From Dipetalonema caudispina (lineage: Eukaryota > Nematoda > Chromadorea > Rhabditida > Onchocercidae), in assembly GCA_013365325.1 (NCBI GenBank), contig JABVXV010000113.1, forward strand, positions 1 through 64,000: 64,000 nucleotides of DNA. Direction: 5' to 3'. Below the pieces are notes generated by a model. It was not told the origin of the DNA. It did not search any database and was given only the letters and a program-made list of their open reading frames with translations. This document shows positions 53,026 through 64,000 of the stretch, piece after piece; the stretch's first letter is position 1; the number at the start of each line of letters is the position of its first letter. Made by a program: the position numbers and the translations under genes.

Positions 53026-56000
53026 ATGATACTTATGGTGTCACCTGTTAAGTATGTTAATTGTCACCTGTCAGGTATGTTAATTGTTTATATTACATTT
53101 ATTTACCTTTTTTCATGCAGCCACCCCTTTCTAAATCGTTCATTTATCACTAAATCTTTATCGTTTTCTTCCTTTTTTTTTTTTTTTTTTTGCTCATTTT
53201 CTAGTAGTATTACTTTCTCAGTTCTTAAATTGTAACTGAATAGCAAATTTAAATTCTAATTTTTTACATCTGTTAAATTTCATCAGAATTATATAATAGC
53301 TAAATTTGAAAGTATTTGCAAATTTTCCTCCTCCAAATATTATTATTTTGAAACATATTTATTCAATAGAATAATAACGAATTTGTGAAGTTTAGAAGAA
53401 TTTCGTATTATTAACATTTTAGATAGAATGAAATGTTTTTAAGAACAAATAGTTTTAAAAATACGACTTGCTTAAATTACATTTACAATATCATAACAAA
53501 TTTATATAAAAGTGATTCTTACATTACCTAAAAGTGTTAAACAGTTACAACTTTCACATTATCAATTATCAGCAACTAACGCTGATAATACAGTTTATTG
53601 AAAATATGGAAAAAAAAAATTTACAACAAATATTACCATAACTAATTCAACATTCTACTTTAGGTTCATTATCTTAACTATTGAACTTTGAAATTTTCCT
53701 CTGATAGTTTTCTTTCATTTGGAATTTAACATTTTCAAGATTTCAACAATGCAAAATTGTCCAATAACATTTTAAGTTTAAATAATAATAATAATTGAGC
53801 GGTAGTGTAGAAATTTTCAATTTCTTTTTTTTTTTCAGATCAAATTGCCAAAGCTTTTGCAATGGCTTTACATTCACAAATTTTTTTCATATTAGTACAT
53901 ATGACAACAGTAATGTTACTTGCAATTGTTGGCAATTTATTTCTTATTTTCATTATATTTCGTGGAAATGCTGTCGTGAAACGACGTGTTTCACCGGTTC
54001 AGGTAAAAATTTTTTGTCTTTTTTCGAAATTTTCCATTGTTTTTCTCCGAATTTAAACAATAGTAAAATTGGAAATCTTTTCATCATTTCAATTACTTTA
54101 GTTATACAAATGAATATTCGAGAAATTATTCCATTCTTATTTCAAACAATTAAATTTTTATCTTTTGATATAGAATATCAAAACTTATACTTTACTAATC
54201 TATAACTTTCTTACTCTTTTTCATCTTCTTATTTTATTATTTTTCTCCAGGAAATGCTAGCAATTATTTCCACATTTTTATAATATATTTCTTTTTGGCA
54301 AAGTAATTTTTGACAAAGCAAAAAAAAAAAAGGGAAGTCGCTTATTTTCGATAATAATCTAAAGTTGCTTACAAATTAGTATAGCAACAACAATGCACAC
54401 TTAGAATGGAATAAAATTTTCCATTCAATTATAGATAATGGAAAAAAAAAACTTCACAAATAGTGAAAGAAGGAAGAAAAAAAAAAAACTTGCTGAAAAT
54501 AATTTAAAATTATATCATAATAAAATGCAAAACATTTATACCAATAATGTACAAAAAACAGTTCCAATTAAAGAAATAAATGAGTCGTTTGTTAAAATCA
54601 ATCAGAATAATTATACTAATCACTTTTTTTTTGTTGAAAAAAAAGTAACGAAAAAAAAAAATATTTATATATTTATGAAATTAATAAATGATCGAATGGA
54701 TCAATCGGAAAATTATCTTCATTCATGGTAGCTAATAGTTCGAGATATTTAATGTGAGATTAAAATCATCAAAATCTACCGCACTAAATGTAGTATTCTT
54801 TGATATTACCATATTCTTCAGTCTAATTTCCTTTTTTAATTCATGACATTAAATTGATTGATAAAAAAAAAATGATGAAAAATTGTAGCGTTGTTCACGT
54901 GCGTATACGTGTCTGTATTAATTTTAATATACAATATAAGTATGCATTACGTGTGTACGTATGTGTTATCTCATATATAATATATATATATATATATTAG
55001 CTTTAATATGAAATAAAAATATACGACTTTTTTTTTTATTAATACAAAATAAAAGTTATTTTTAAGTTTTTAAAAAAATTAGAATATAATTTTTTTAAAT
55101 AGATTTCAAAAGCAATTTAAATGGCAAAAAAAAACAACAGAGAAGAAATATTCAAAATATAAAAATCTTAGAGTGGTAATTTTTGCAGCTTTTATTATTG
55201 CATACATGTGCAGCAGATTTATTATTTGCATTATTATCATTGGGTACCGAAATACTTATTATCCTGAGACATCCTGTATTTGATGGACCAGCTTGGTTAT
55301 GCCAATTAATTAGATACCTACAAATGTTTCCAATGTATACTAGTTCATTTTTATTAGTTGCTATAAGCTTCGATCGTTTCCAGGTTTCTATAAATTATTA
55401 ATTTCATAAAATTTTTTTTCTTTTTTAATTTAAATTAATTCATATGAGATATTTTGGAGTTATTTTAGAAGATTCGAATTCAAGAAAGAAATGAGTTACT
55501 TTCAAGAAAACAAAATTCGTTAATATTTGCTTGCTTTATAATTAATGATTTCTTAGTTCAAAAGTCGGAAAAATTCAGGATTAGAAGAATTAAAGCGAAA
55601 AAAACAAAAACGCAATAAGATTTATTTAATTAATAGTCTTTTACAACTAAACGAAGGATTAGAATTGATTTAAAGTTGATTTATGTGAAAGCAATTAAAT
55701 TAAGATTTCGTCACCTGTTTCAAAAAATTAAAAAAAAAGTGAAGTAATTTAGCAGAAGAAAAGTATAATAAAAAAAATGAGAAAAGAGTGAAGTTGATTG
55801 ATTTTAATATCAAGAAAAGAATTTAAATCAAATGAGAAAACTTTAATTGAAGCAAGCAATAATTAAAAAATCAAATTTAAAATCAAAATTAAAACAATTT
55901 CATTCTTTTGCAGGCTATATGTCGTCCATTACAAACTTATTGCAGTAATCGCTATCGGAGACCTAATTATTTTGCAACAATTGCGTGGATCACTGCTTTA

Positions 56001-58853
56001 ATATGTTCCATACCTCAATTCTTTATTTGGCATAAAACGTATGTTTGGATTTTCTCATACTATAATTATGTCAAATTATTATTCCTAACGATTAAACGTA
56101 ATTTCTTCCTAATATTTCTACAAAAAAAAAAAAAAAAAAAGTGAAATTTTATTTGAAAAAAAGTGAAATTTCAGATAGTAAAAAAAAATAAAAAATAAAA
56201 AAACTTTGGATAATATAACTTAAAACCATAGCAATTAATATTATTTAAAGATAATACTTTTAGTCATTATTTTTCTCACTATTATGTTTTAATTATATGA
56301 CTCATAATTATTGTAATACATTTCCAAAAGCAATAGAGTACTGTATAATGATAATTATTTATTAATTTTTAATAATTTATTAGCTTATTGTAGAAAAAAC
56401 AAAACGAATTTTTTTTTTTCATTTTTTTTTTTTGTAGAAAATACGGTGAATGTGCAACAATTTATGGACATGGTGTATCATTGCTGAAAAGTATTTATGT
56501 GATAAGTTTTAATACTATCGCTTGGTTAATACCATCGATATTAGCAGCTTTTTTCTACTATCGAGTATGTAAAACAATCTGGTTATCACATCATAATCAA
56601 CAAATGTCCGATTCATCAATTTTAAATAACAATTGCAAAAAAATAACTGCCAGGTGAAATAAATTTCAGTAATAAATTTATTAACAAATTATTTAATCCT
56701 ATTCAAATCATATGCGCTAAATCAATAAATAATTTGTTGATTTGATAATGTATGTAAATTACGATAATATTTTTGAAGATACCACTTTTTTTTTTTCTGA
56801 TAGCAGTTATGATAACAATAATGATATATCGTAAAATGAAAAAAAAAAAGGTAATTATTAATCAAATATTTGGTTTTGTCTTTAATTTGCAATCATTTTA
56901 TTAATGAAACAATGAAATGACTAATATGGAAAACAATGAATTTTATTTAATACTAATAAAATTTTATGAAATTAAAGGACTTTTTCCTGATAGTAATGAA
57001 TTAATTGTAATGAATAACTTAATTTTTCCTTTTTCAGCCAAGAAACAAAATCTTATATTGTAAAGTTACACAATGATTCGCGGCATTGTCGTCAACAATT
57101 AATGAAATTAAATCGCGAACGATTTCAAACCATTTGTTTGACAATGACTATTATTTTTTGTAATTTTTTTCTATGGGCACCATTTTGTGTGGTCAATGTT
57201 TTACAAGCCGTCGTACCTCATTTATTGAGTAATTAAAAATTTTTGCTTATATTTTATTGCAATTAATTAACTTATAACAAATGCTATCCAATCATTAAAG
57301 TATGCAAATGATAACGAGTAAGATAATATGCTAAAAATTGGAGTGAAAATTGTTTTGTTGGGATCAATACAAAGAATTCCGATTAGTGGCAGCTTAAATT
57401 CTTACTGGTTAAATTGAACGGAATGTTAAATGATGACGACCAATTTCAGGAAGCACCTCTCACTATATTCCAACGAGTAAAATTCCGTAATATATGAAAT
57501 TAAGAGTAAATAGCCGTAGATAATTAAAACATTCCATGATAATTTGAGTATCAATTGGTATTAATTACTGTAGTAAGGAATGATTTCATCATTTCAGAAG
57601 GTAATGATTTCAAATTGAAATTGGAATACTTGCGTTTATGTAATTAGATCATTTACCTTTTAGCAACTTATAAAATAACCATTTTATGATGATAATTATT
57701 CAGATCCATTATTGTTCTATGAACATTCATAATTATACGTGTAATTTCAGTTTACAATTAATTGTCTTTGCTTAAAAGTTAACGAAATTTTTCTATGTTA
57801 CAATTTTTCGATAGCAGCAATAAAATTACGTATTTAAAACATTAAAAAACAACTTTCGAAAAGATGTCAATGATATTAGTCATCAACAAAAAAAAAAAAA
57901 AACTCTGTTTAATTTATTCAATTGATTAGACTTCAATAATCCATGTCTTAATTAGCCCTTAATTGTAAACTATCTTTTTTTTTTTTCTAATAGAAATATA
58001 TAAGAAATTAAATAATTTTAATGCAACGTTGAGAAACTAATGGTCAATTAAATTAAATATTTTCGTTTAAAAAGATTTGGAAAAAAAAAAAATTACTTCC
58101 TCATTTTTTTTATAGCATTTTACAGGTTCACAATTAATCACTTATATTGTTATATTGGGCAATTTAAATTCATGTGTTAATCCGTGGATTTATATAATAT
58201 TCAACAGGAATCAAGTTAAAAAAGCATTCACATTTACAAGTGGTAATTTATTTGCTCATAATTATATAATTATTATTGTGAGGAATTTCATGGTCAAAGA
58301 AAAGAGAAAAATAAATAAATTTAAAAAATTTTGCTATGATTTTGTAATGGTGGAAACGAGAAATTAGTTATTTTTACTAAGAAAGTTAAAAAAAAAAACT
58401 TATTTTAACAGTTGGAAAAAGGGAAAAAAAGGTATCTAATCCATTCAATTAATTTTTGCTTTTTCATTTAAATTCATTTTACTGAACCTTTGCTATCGTA
58501 GTTTAGCAATGTAATTTTGGTAATTAACAAAAATCGTTCTTTAATAATTAGCAGTGATTTTTTTGAAATATATATTACAATTTTTTAACTTTCAATACTC
58601 TTCATTAAAAGTTTTCAAACTGTCAACTTGCATATTTATTAAGAAATTAAAATGAGGGAAAGAATTTAAATCTTTTTATTTAAAAAATAAAAACTAAAAA
58701 GGAATATGACCAAAAAATGAGAGAAAACAATAATTTAACGTTAGTCAATAATTTATCGGAATTAAAAATAAAAGTTGCTTTTAACTTTTTTTAAATCTCA
58801 ATTTTAATATTTACGAAAATTTCATTACAGACATTAATGGAACGAAATGTTGA
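53026..58853 (+). CDS. Vasopressin/oxytocin (nematocin) receptor-like GPCR
   Basis: Core exons: 53839-54002, 55189-55383, 55914-56038, 56438-56653, 57038-57228, 58126-58242. Best end exons are 53026-53074 and 58831-58853, giving about 359 residues. All class A landmarks are present: IVGN in TM1, AADLL in TM2, Cys in AWLCQLIRYLQ before TM3, DRF (variant of DRY) followed by QAICRPL, Trp in TM4 with SIPQFFIW, Cys in KYGECATIYG of loop 2, IPS in TM5, LWAPFC in TM6, and NLNSCVNPWIY in TM7. RYLQM-x-PMY, AICRPL, PQFFIW and LNSCxNPWIY together are characteristic of vasopressin/oxytocin receptors, so I infer a nematocin-type peptide receptor. Loop 3 (about 60 residues) is polar and basic. The first exon and the tail exon are the uncertain parts: an alternative tail extends to 58887. 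Confidence 0.9.
53040..53085. repeat. 23-bp tandem duplication containing a splice donor
   Basis: Two near-identical 23-base copies (53040-53062 and 53063-53085), differing at two positions. Each contains a GTATGT donor-like core; the second has the better CAG|GTATGT match. Confidence 0.9.
54973..54998. repeat. (TA)n microsatellite
   Basis: TA dinucleotide tract with one interruption, inside the GPCR intron between TM1 and TM2. Confidence 0.85.
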
Positions 58854-58887
58854 AGATGGATCATTACAAACACTTGTTCTATTATAG

Positions 58888-61428
58888 ATTCATTTAAATT
58901 TGTTCAAAAATATTATCAAAATGTCTTTGCTTCTACATTGATGTACTGCTTTGAAAACAATATTTCAATTATCACCATAACGATTAATAATACTTTCAAA
59001 TTTTGATTTTATTAAATTCAATATGATTAGGCTATGAATCAGAACAAACTTGTCTATCAATTATAATTCCAATTCCTATTTGATATAGATGTATGATATA
59101 TTGTATTATATATAATTTCGCTTACAATGTTGATACTTGATTACCATATAAATGTGATACTCATATAAATGCAATAGATACAAAGCAATATTTATGATTA
59201 AAATTTGCTGTCCATTTTTTTTTATTTCGATTTCAATATTTTATAAAAATTTCATTATAGGAAATAGCATGGGTATTCTTTTAATTTGATACTTTGGTTC
59301 AATAATATTTTTAAATTTAATTTTCGGCCTGACATAGTTGATATCAGTGATTTTCGATGATGTGAACGGAGAAATGTATTAATTATACGATTTATTCATC
59401 AGTGTTTTCAATGATTTTTCTTATACATATATTTTCAACATACATATACACAAATTTTTTTGGGGAAGTTTAATTTTTTGCCAAAAATTTTAAATTTTAT
59501 AATTTGAACTCTTACACTTTTTTTCTTAGCAAAAAGAATTAATTACAGGTTATGTCATCAAATGCATGAAGTTCCTTCAAATTAGATATCATTTATTTGT
59601 ATGGCTTCCATTGCTCTTTCAGTAAAGAATTCATTGAAATTAGTAACAATATGTGTATTTTTTAACATATAAAAAATGAAATTTAAAATAGAATTTCATC
59701 TGTGATTTTTTGCATGAAAAGGTAACACACTTGGAGGAGTTATAAATTTTAATTGAAAATTTTATTTCAAAAGAGGAAAACAAATTTTCCTATTCTAACT
59801 TTGTAGATCTTACCCGAAACTTTTATGCTAATAAATAAATAGATTGATTTGGGTTGTACCATCAAATTGATTTATTTTATTACTTGAGACAAATATCTTA
59901 AATTATTAATCATACATCTCATTATATTTATCACTTTGATTTAAATTATTACTGTCACAAACAGTATATAGGCAATTGTTACTAACTTACAGTATTCAAC
60001 TGAACAAATAATGGTAACAGTGTAGAAATTCGTGTATTAGTGTTTTTAAATTTTATTTAAATAGTTATTTAAATTTGAAATATGGTTGTACATTAGCATA
60101 TGAAGCAATGATAAGGCAAAGTACTTTACTGATTATTAAATATGAAAAAAAAAAAGCTTTTCTTCTTCCCTTTTTAAATTGAATTCTTCCAAAATCTTTC
60201 GGTTCTCTTTGAAACTTTTTACTCTCAAAACTGGATCATCGATACAGTACTTATATGTATATATAAACAGATATCTCTTCCTCAAAACAGATAACCCAAA
60301 TTAGCATAACAATATCTCTCATCAGTAAATTAGAAACTCAACTTTGTTTCATATCCCTAAATAATTATTGTGTTGATGAGATTGCATTAAAAGTGTAAGA
60401 ATTAGTTATAAATAATGCTAATCTTCTCCAATGTTTTAAGAGAAAATGCACTAATTAATTGAAATTTACATTTGATCCTTAAAATCTTATTAGAAAATTA
60501 CACCTAGTTTGATGACATGAACGGATGCGACCCTCAATTAATTAAGGAATTAAATATAAACTAGACAAATTTCCGATTAGGCGAGTTTCTGAGCAACAAA
60601 ACTGCTCATCCAACACTAAGATTTCAAAAGCAACTAATATTTCATTAAAATAAAATTCTGTTACTTGCTATGTCATGCTTATATTTTGAGTAGAAAATCC
60701 TAATCATCTAATTTAAATAATGCTTTCTTTTTTTGATCATTCAAACTTGCATCTCATTTACTGCTTCAAAACAGAATATATCAACGTTATACTTTTCCTT
60801 CCTTTTTGAAGATAAATGAAAAAATGATGCACTCACTTTCGCTTATTACTCAGCCTTTAATTTAGATTTAACAAGATCGACTAATTGCTATTTTTCATTT
60901 AAATTTGTTTATGTGCATTATTTTTATATAGTCCTATTTAATACAGTACATGAGCCAATAATTCCAAACCGTTAGTTCTATTCAGAGTAAAAAGCTCATA
61001 ATAGAAAACCATCTTAAAATCATTCATGTTTAACTATAGCAAGATAAAACAAATTTTACAAGCAGCACATAATTAGACAACAAATTTGATTCATTGATAA
61101 TAACCACTCTGTGCAATCCCTCACGCACAAAACACAAAATGAATAATAACCCGCTTCCTGATCACAATGATACAATGTTTTAAACGTGTTTTGCAATTTG
61201 TAACATAAATTCCTATTTTCATATTTCTCTTCTACAACCAAAAAATAAGGGTAATTTAAAGCAGAGAGTGGAAAGTCCTTTTGAACGCAATAAAAATAAC
61301 GTGGATGAAAAAACAAAAATTCCCTAATTCACTATTCTTACAAAAAAATGTCAACCAACACCACCAGTTCCTCTCTCAGTCAATAAATTTATAAAGTACA
61401 TTTGTAAACTACAACTTATTTTTACGAT
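58888..61428. other. Spacer between convergent GPCR and CUL4 genes
   Basis: About 2.5 kb of AT-rich sequence without a supported gene on either strand. The minus-strand frame at 61056-61316 has no domain or splice context and is read as CUL4 3' flank. Confidence 0.5.
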
Positions 61429-61434
61429 TTTATT
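61429..61434 (-). promoter_or_regulatory. Candidate CUL4 poly(A) signal
   Basis: TTTATT on the plus strand (AATAAA on the minus), about 170 bases downstream of the CUL4 stop codon. Confidence 0.45.
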
Positions 61435-61601
61435 TGTAAAGAAGAAATAGCATAGGAAATAAGGGCAGAATTTCCACGTTATCAAATCTACTGCCCATCA
61501 CCTTCCGTTTTCATTAACTGAACATATTAAATTTTGGAAAACGGATTGGATGAAAAATGAATAATATGCATTGTCTTCGGTTAATGTATGACCACTGGAA
61601 T

Positions 61602-63805
61602 CTATGCAAGATAATTGTACACGTTCGAGTCATCCTTATCACGGCACATATACTCACGTTCAATGAGACTTTCTATACGCTTCTTCAAATCGACCGGTTT
61701 TACAGGAAAACGAAGCTGATTAAACAGCTCTGAAATAAGCAACTGATGTGCAAGAGATTTTCGCGTTTTCATGATACGAACAATTGCAGCGTCAATCTGA
61801 TATTGTCGGTCTTGAAATATTTCCTCTTCTGTTTGAGCACGTTCCACAGCCTAAAACATATAATACAATTAAGTATTGAAAAATGTTTGAAAAATCAAAT
61901 TTTTGATTCTGACGATCAAGATCATCAATGACTATTTGCAAAAGACCGTAAGCCAACACATACCTGATACACCATTCACGAGAACTGCACACACACAAAA
62001 ATTTGATGAAAAGACTAAAATTTCGGCAGAACTTATAAAACTGTAGCTGTTAAAATCGATAATATTATGCAAGAGCTCGACACAAAATCAAGGCACTTGA
62101 TAGTTAAGATTTAAGATAATTTTCTCAATATTTTTCAGGATGTTTTATAGAAGACTTCCAACATAAATGGCATTTAATGGTAAACTCAATGAATCGACTG
62201 GAACCAATTCATGATCCTGATGAAGATGACTACTTGATAAGAAGTTTTATCATTATTCAGGTTTGAAGCGCATAATGCTTAGTTCCAGGTTTCTTATTCC
62301 ACGAAAATTTTAGTGGAAACTTCAGGAATTCTAGAAATGACCAACCGTTTCTTTCATCTGCACTTGACTTATACGAATTCTGTACAATTTTTCATTGCAT
62401 TCCGGATTGAACACAAACAAATCATTAGCTTTAATATCTTTGCCACGCGGTGTTTTCTTTAAAACGCGCAATTTCCCACAAGCCAATGACTGCATTGTTC
62501 TTTCTAGTTCATTCTTTTCTGCAAATTCATTGCTTTGTAAAAATTCAATTTCAAATATGCACAAAAAAATTTTATAAACAGTTCGATTTCAGATATACAC
62601 AAGAAAATCTTCGAGGGATTGCAGGCTCTATAAATCATTTTAGTTGCGGCGGAATTTTAATTTCTTCACTATTAATTTAGATTGTACTAGTTTTAGCTTA
62701 GTTTATATTTTGCTGCTTTATTTGATATCACACTGCTAAGGAAAAAAATTAACAGTGAAGAAATTTAAAAAAAAGGAAAATCATTCTCGTCCTTCGAAGA
62801 GAATAACAGAATACAATGAAAAGTATAGAGAGGCTTCGCACTTCGTAAAATATCGATGTTCCAGTGAATTCTGGATTAAAAGACGTAAAATATTACTTTA
62901 AGTGAAAATGTAATTTGAATCTACCAATTTTTGTAGCTAACTGAATTTCTTCATACGTCCACTCTAATTTATCATTGAACAGAAGAAGCACCAATGCTTG
63001 GAACATTGTAACTTGCAATTCCTTCACTACCTAAAAATTCATAAAATTCGAAGGACATCATTTTTACATGCAATACGTACCATTTCGTATATAATATAGA
63101 GGGCATAAAGGCAAATCATTCTCACACAAAGACATATAAAAACCCCACACAGCTCCATCACTTTCTAATAGTGCTGCAAATACAAATGGGCACTCGAATC
63201 AGTCAAATCCCATCATAAAATTAAGATAAGTAATATTTTAATATAAACATAACAAGCAATTACATTAAATTGAGCCCGTAATAATAACTGAGCCAAACTA
63301 TGTTGCCATTGTAGCTTGCGCCCACTGTGCTTTGAGAAATAAAACTGAAAAAATCCAGTGTAAAAATACATTAACAATAACCATTATTTTAAAAAAATTA
63401 CATGAAATTTCAAACTTTGGCAATACAAACTTTCTGGAAATGTTCCTGATATTCAGCCAAATTTGGTGGTATTGCAACTTCCATATATTCATATGTTGGC
63501 CAATGACCCATTGTTAATACATTAACGTTGAATTCGATCTGATTTGTACTATGCTTTAGCATTCGATCAGGATCACCATGTTCCATATACTGAAATAACA
63601 AATAATTCAAGGGCAGCAGTTCGAAATATATTACTCAGAGAAGCAGTAAATCAAACAGCGAACTTAGTAAAGTGACAATAAAAGTGATAAAATAAATAGG
63701 TGAAATATAACAAAAAAACCTGTTTAAATGATACACCAAGATCTTTAGAAATTTCCATATCTTTAAACATCCCCTCTAATCGTGTCGTAAACGCAGCACC
63801 ACATT
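61602..63805 (-). CDS. cul-4: Cullin-4 (CUL4), C-terminal part; 5' end off window
   Basis: Six exons in transcript order (63805-63720, 63589-63431, 63344-63264, 63030-62925, 62518-62346, 61850-61602) join in phase to about 284 residues of the cullin-homology region. They match human CUL4 nearly block for block: [77 protein letters not shown] and QVQMKET. They end with [20 protein letters not shown], which contains the neddylation lysine, then [19 protein letters not shown] and YNYLA. CUL4 rather than CUL1/2/3 is indicated by [19 protein letters not shown] and FPVKP. CUL4 uses DDB1 and WD40 adaptors and acts in DNA replication licensing and chromatin in animals. The N-terminal half continues beyond the right edge; no exon was visible between 63806 and 64000. 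Confidence 0.96.
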
Positions 63806-64000
63806 CTGCAAATGAAAATTTTAAATAATTTTCGTTGGGACTAATAAAAAGTAATAGCTTTCTAAAAAAATTCATTCAAATGGTATAAATTTCTCACTGT
63901 ACAACTAGCAATATGAGGATAAAATCGAAATAAGGAAGCAGGAAGAAAGAATTATAATTCTCGAAACTTTGAATCGGTATGATTTCAGTGCGTTTTGATT

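Noticed and set aside
54438..54731. 97-codon Lys/Asn-rich frame inside a GPCR intron
   Set aside because: Composition mirrors the poly(A)-rich intron; no signal, domain or splice site was found, and it lies between two confirmed GPCR exons.
61746..62680. Plus-strand frames of about 60-76 codons
   Set aside because: They are antisense shadows of CUL4 exons and introns.

Overview
This window looks like nuclear DNA from a nematode, most likely a spirurid or filarial-type worm. The evidence is strongly AT-rich sequence, long introns and intergenic tracts full of homopolymers, nematode-type splice acceptors (TTTNCAG or TTTTAG), likely spliced-leader acceptors a few bases before several start codons, and a transthyretin-like (TTL) protein of the kind expanded in nematodes. 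No bacterial operon, CRISPR array, rRNA, tRNA or recognisable transposon protein was seen. All gene models below were assembled by hand from exon phases, donor and acceptor sites, and conserved protein motifs recalled from known families; no search was run.

Layout. 587-4941 (-): an UNC-93/MFSD11-type membrane protein, with its last exon(s) off the left edge. 7856-8744 (+): a small secreted protein resembling a neuropeptide precursor. 10364-12269 (+): a TTL-like secreted protein. 17265-18935 (-): a small secreted protein with two sushi (CCP) domains. 21143-30838 (-): a 22-exon ankyrin-repeat protein of about 1,094 residues, matching the PP6 regulatory ankyrin subunit family (ANKRD28/44/52). 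38640-45709 (+): a complete CUL3-type cullin in 18 coding exons. 47193-47459 (-): a weak candidate small secreted gene. 53026-58853 (+): a vasopressin/oxytocin (nematocin)-receptor-like GPCR. 61602 to about 63805 (-): the C-terminal half of a CUL4-type cullin, with its 5' end off the right edge.

How the genes relate. CUL3 and CUL4 are scaffolds of two different ubiquitin-ligase families (BTB-based and DDB1-based) and sit about 16 kb apart with the GPCR between them. The ankyrin subunit acts in PP6 phosphatase holoenzymes and is head-to-head with CUL3 across about 8 kb of apparently non-coding DNA. The sushi, TTL and neuropeptide-like proteins all carry signal peptides and are probably secreted. 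There is no sign that these genes form an operon or one pathway.

The least explained material is the neuropeptide-like precursor, duplicated splice-donor segments in the GPCR and ankyrin genes, the non-standard N-terminus of CUL3, and small candidate genes near 5.5-6.5 kb and 47.2-47.5 kb.
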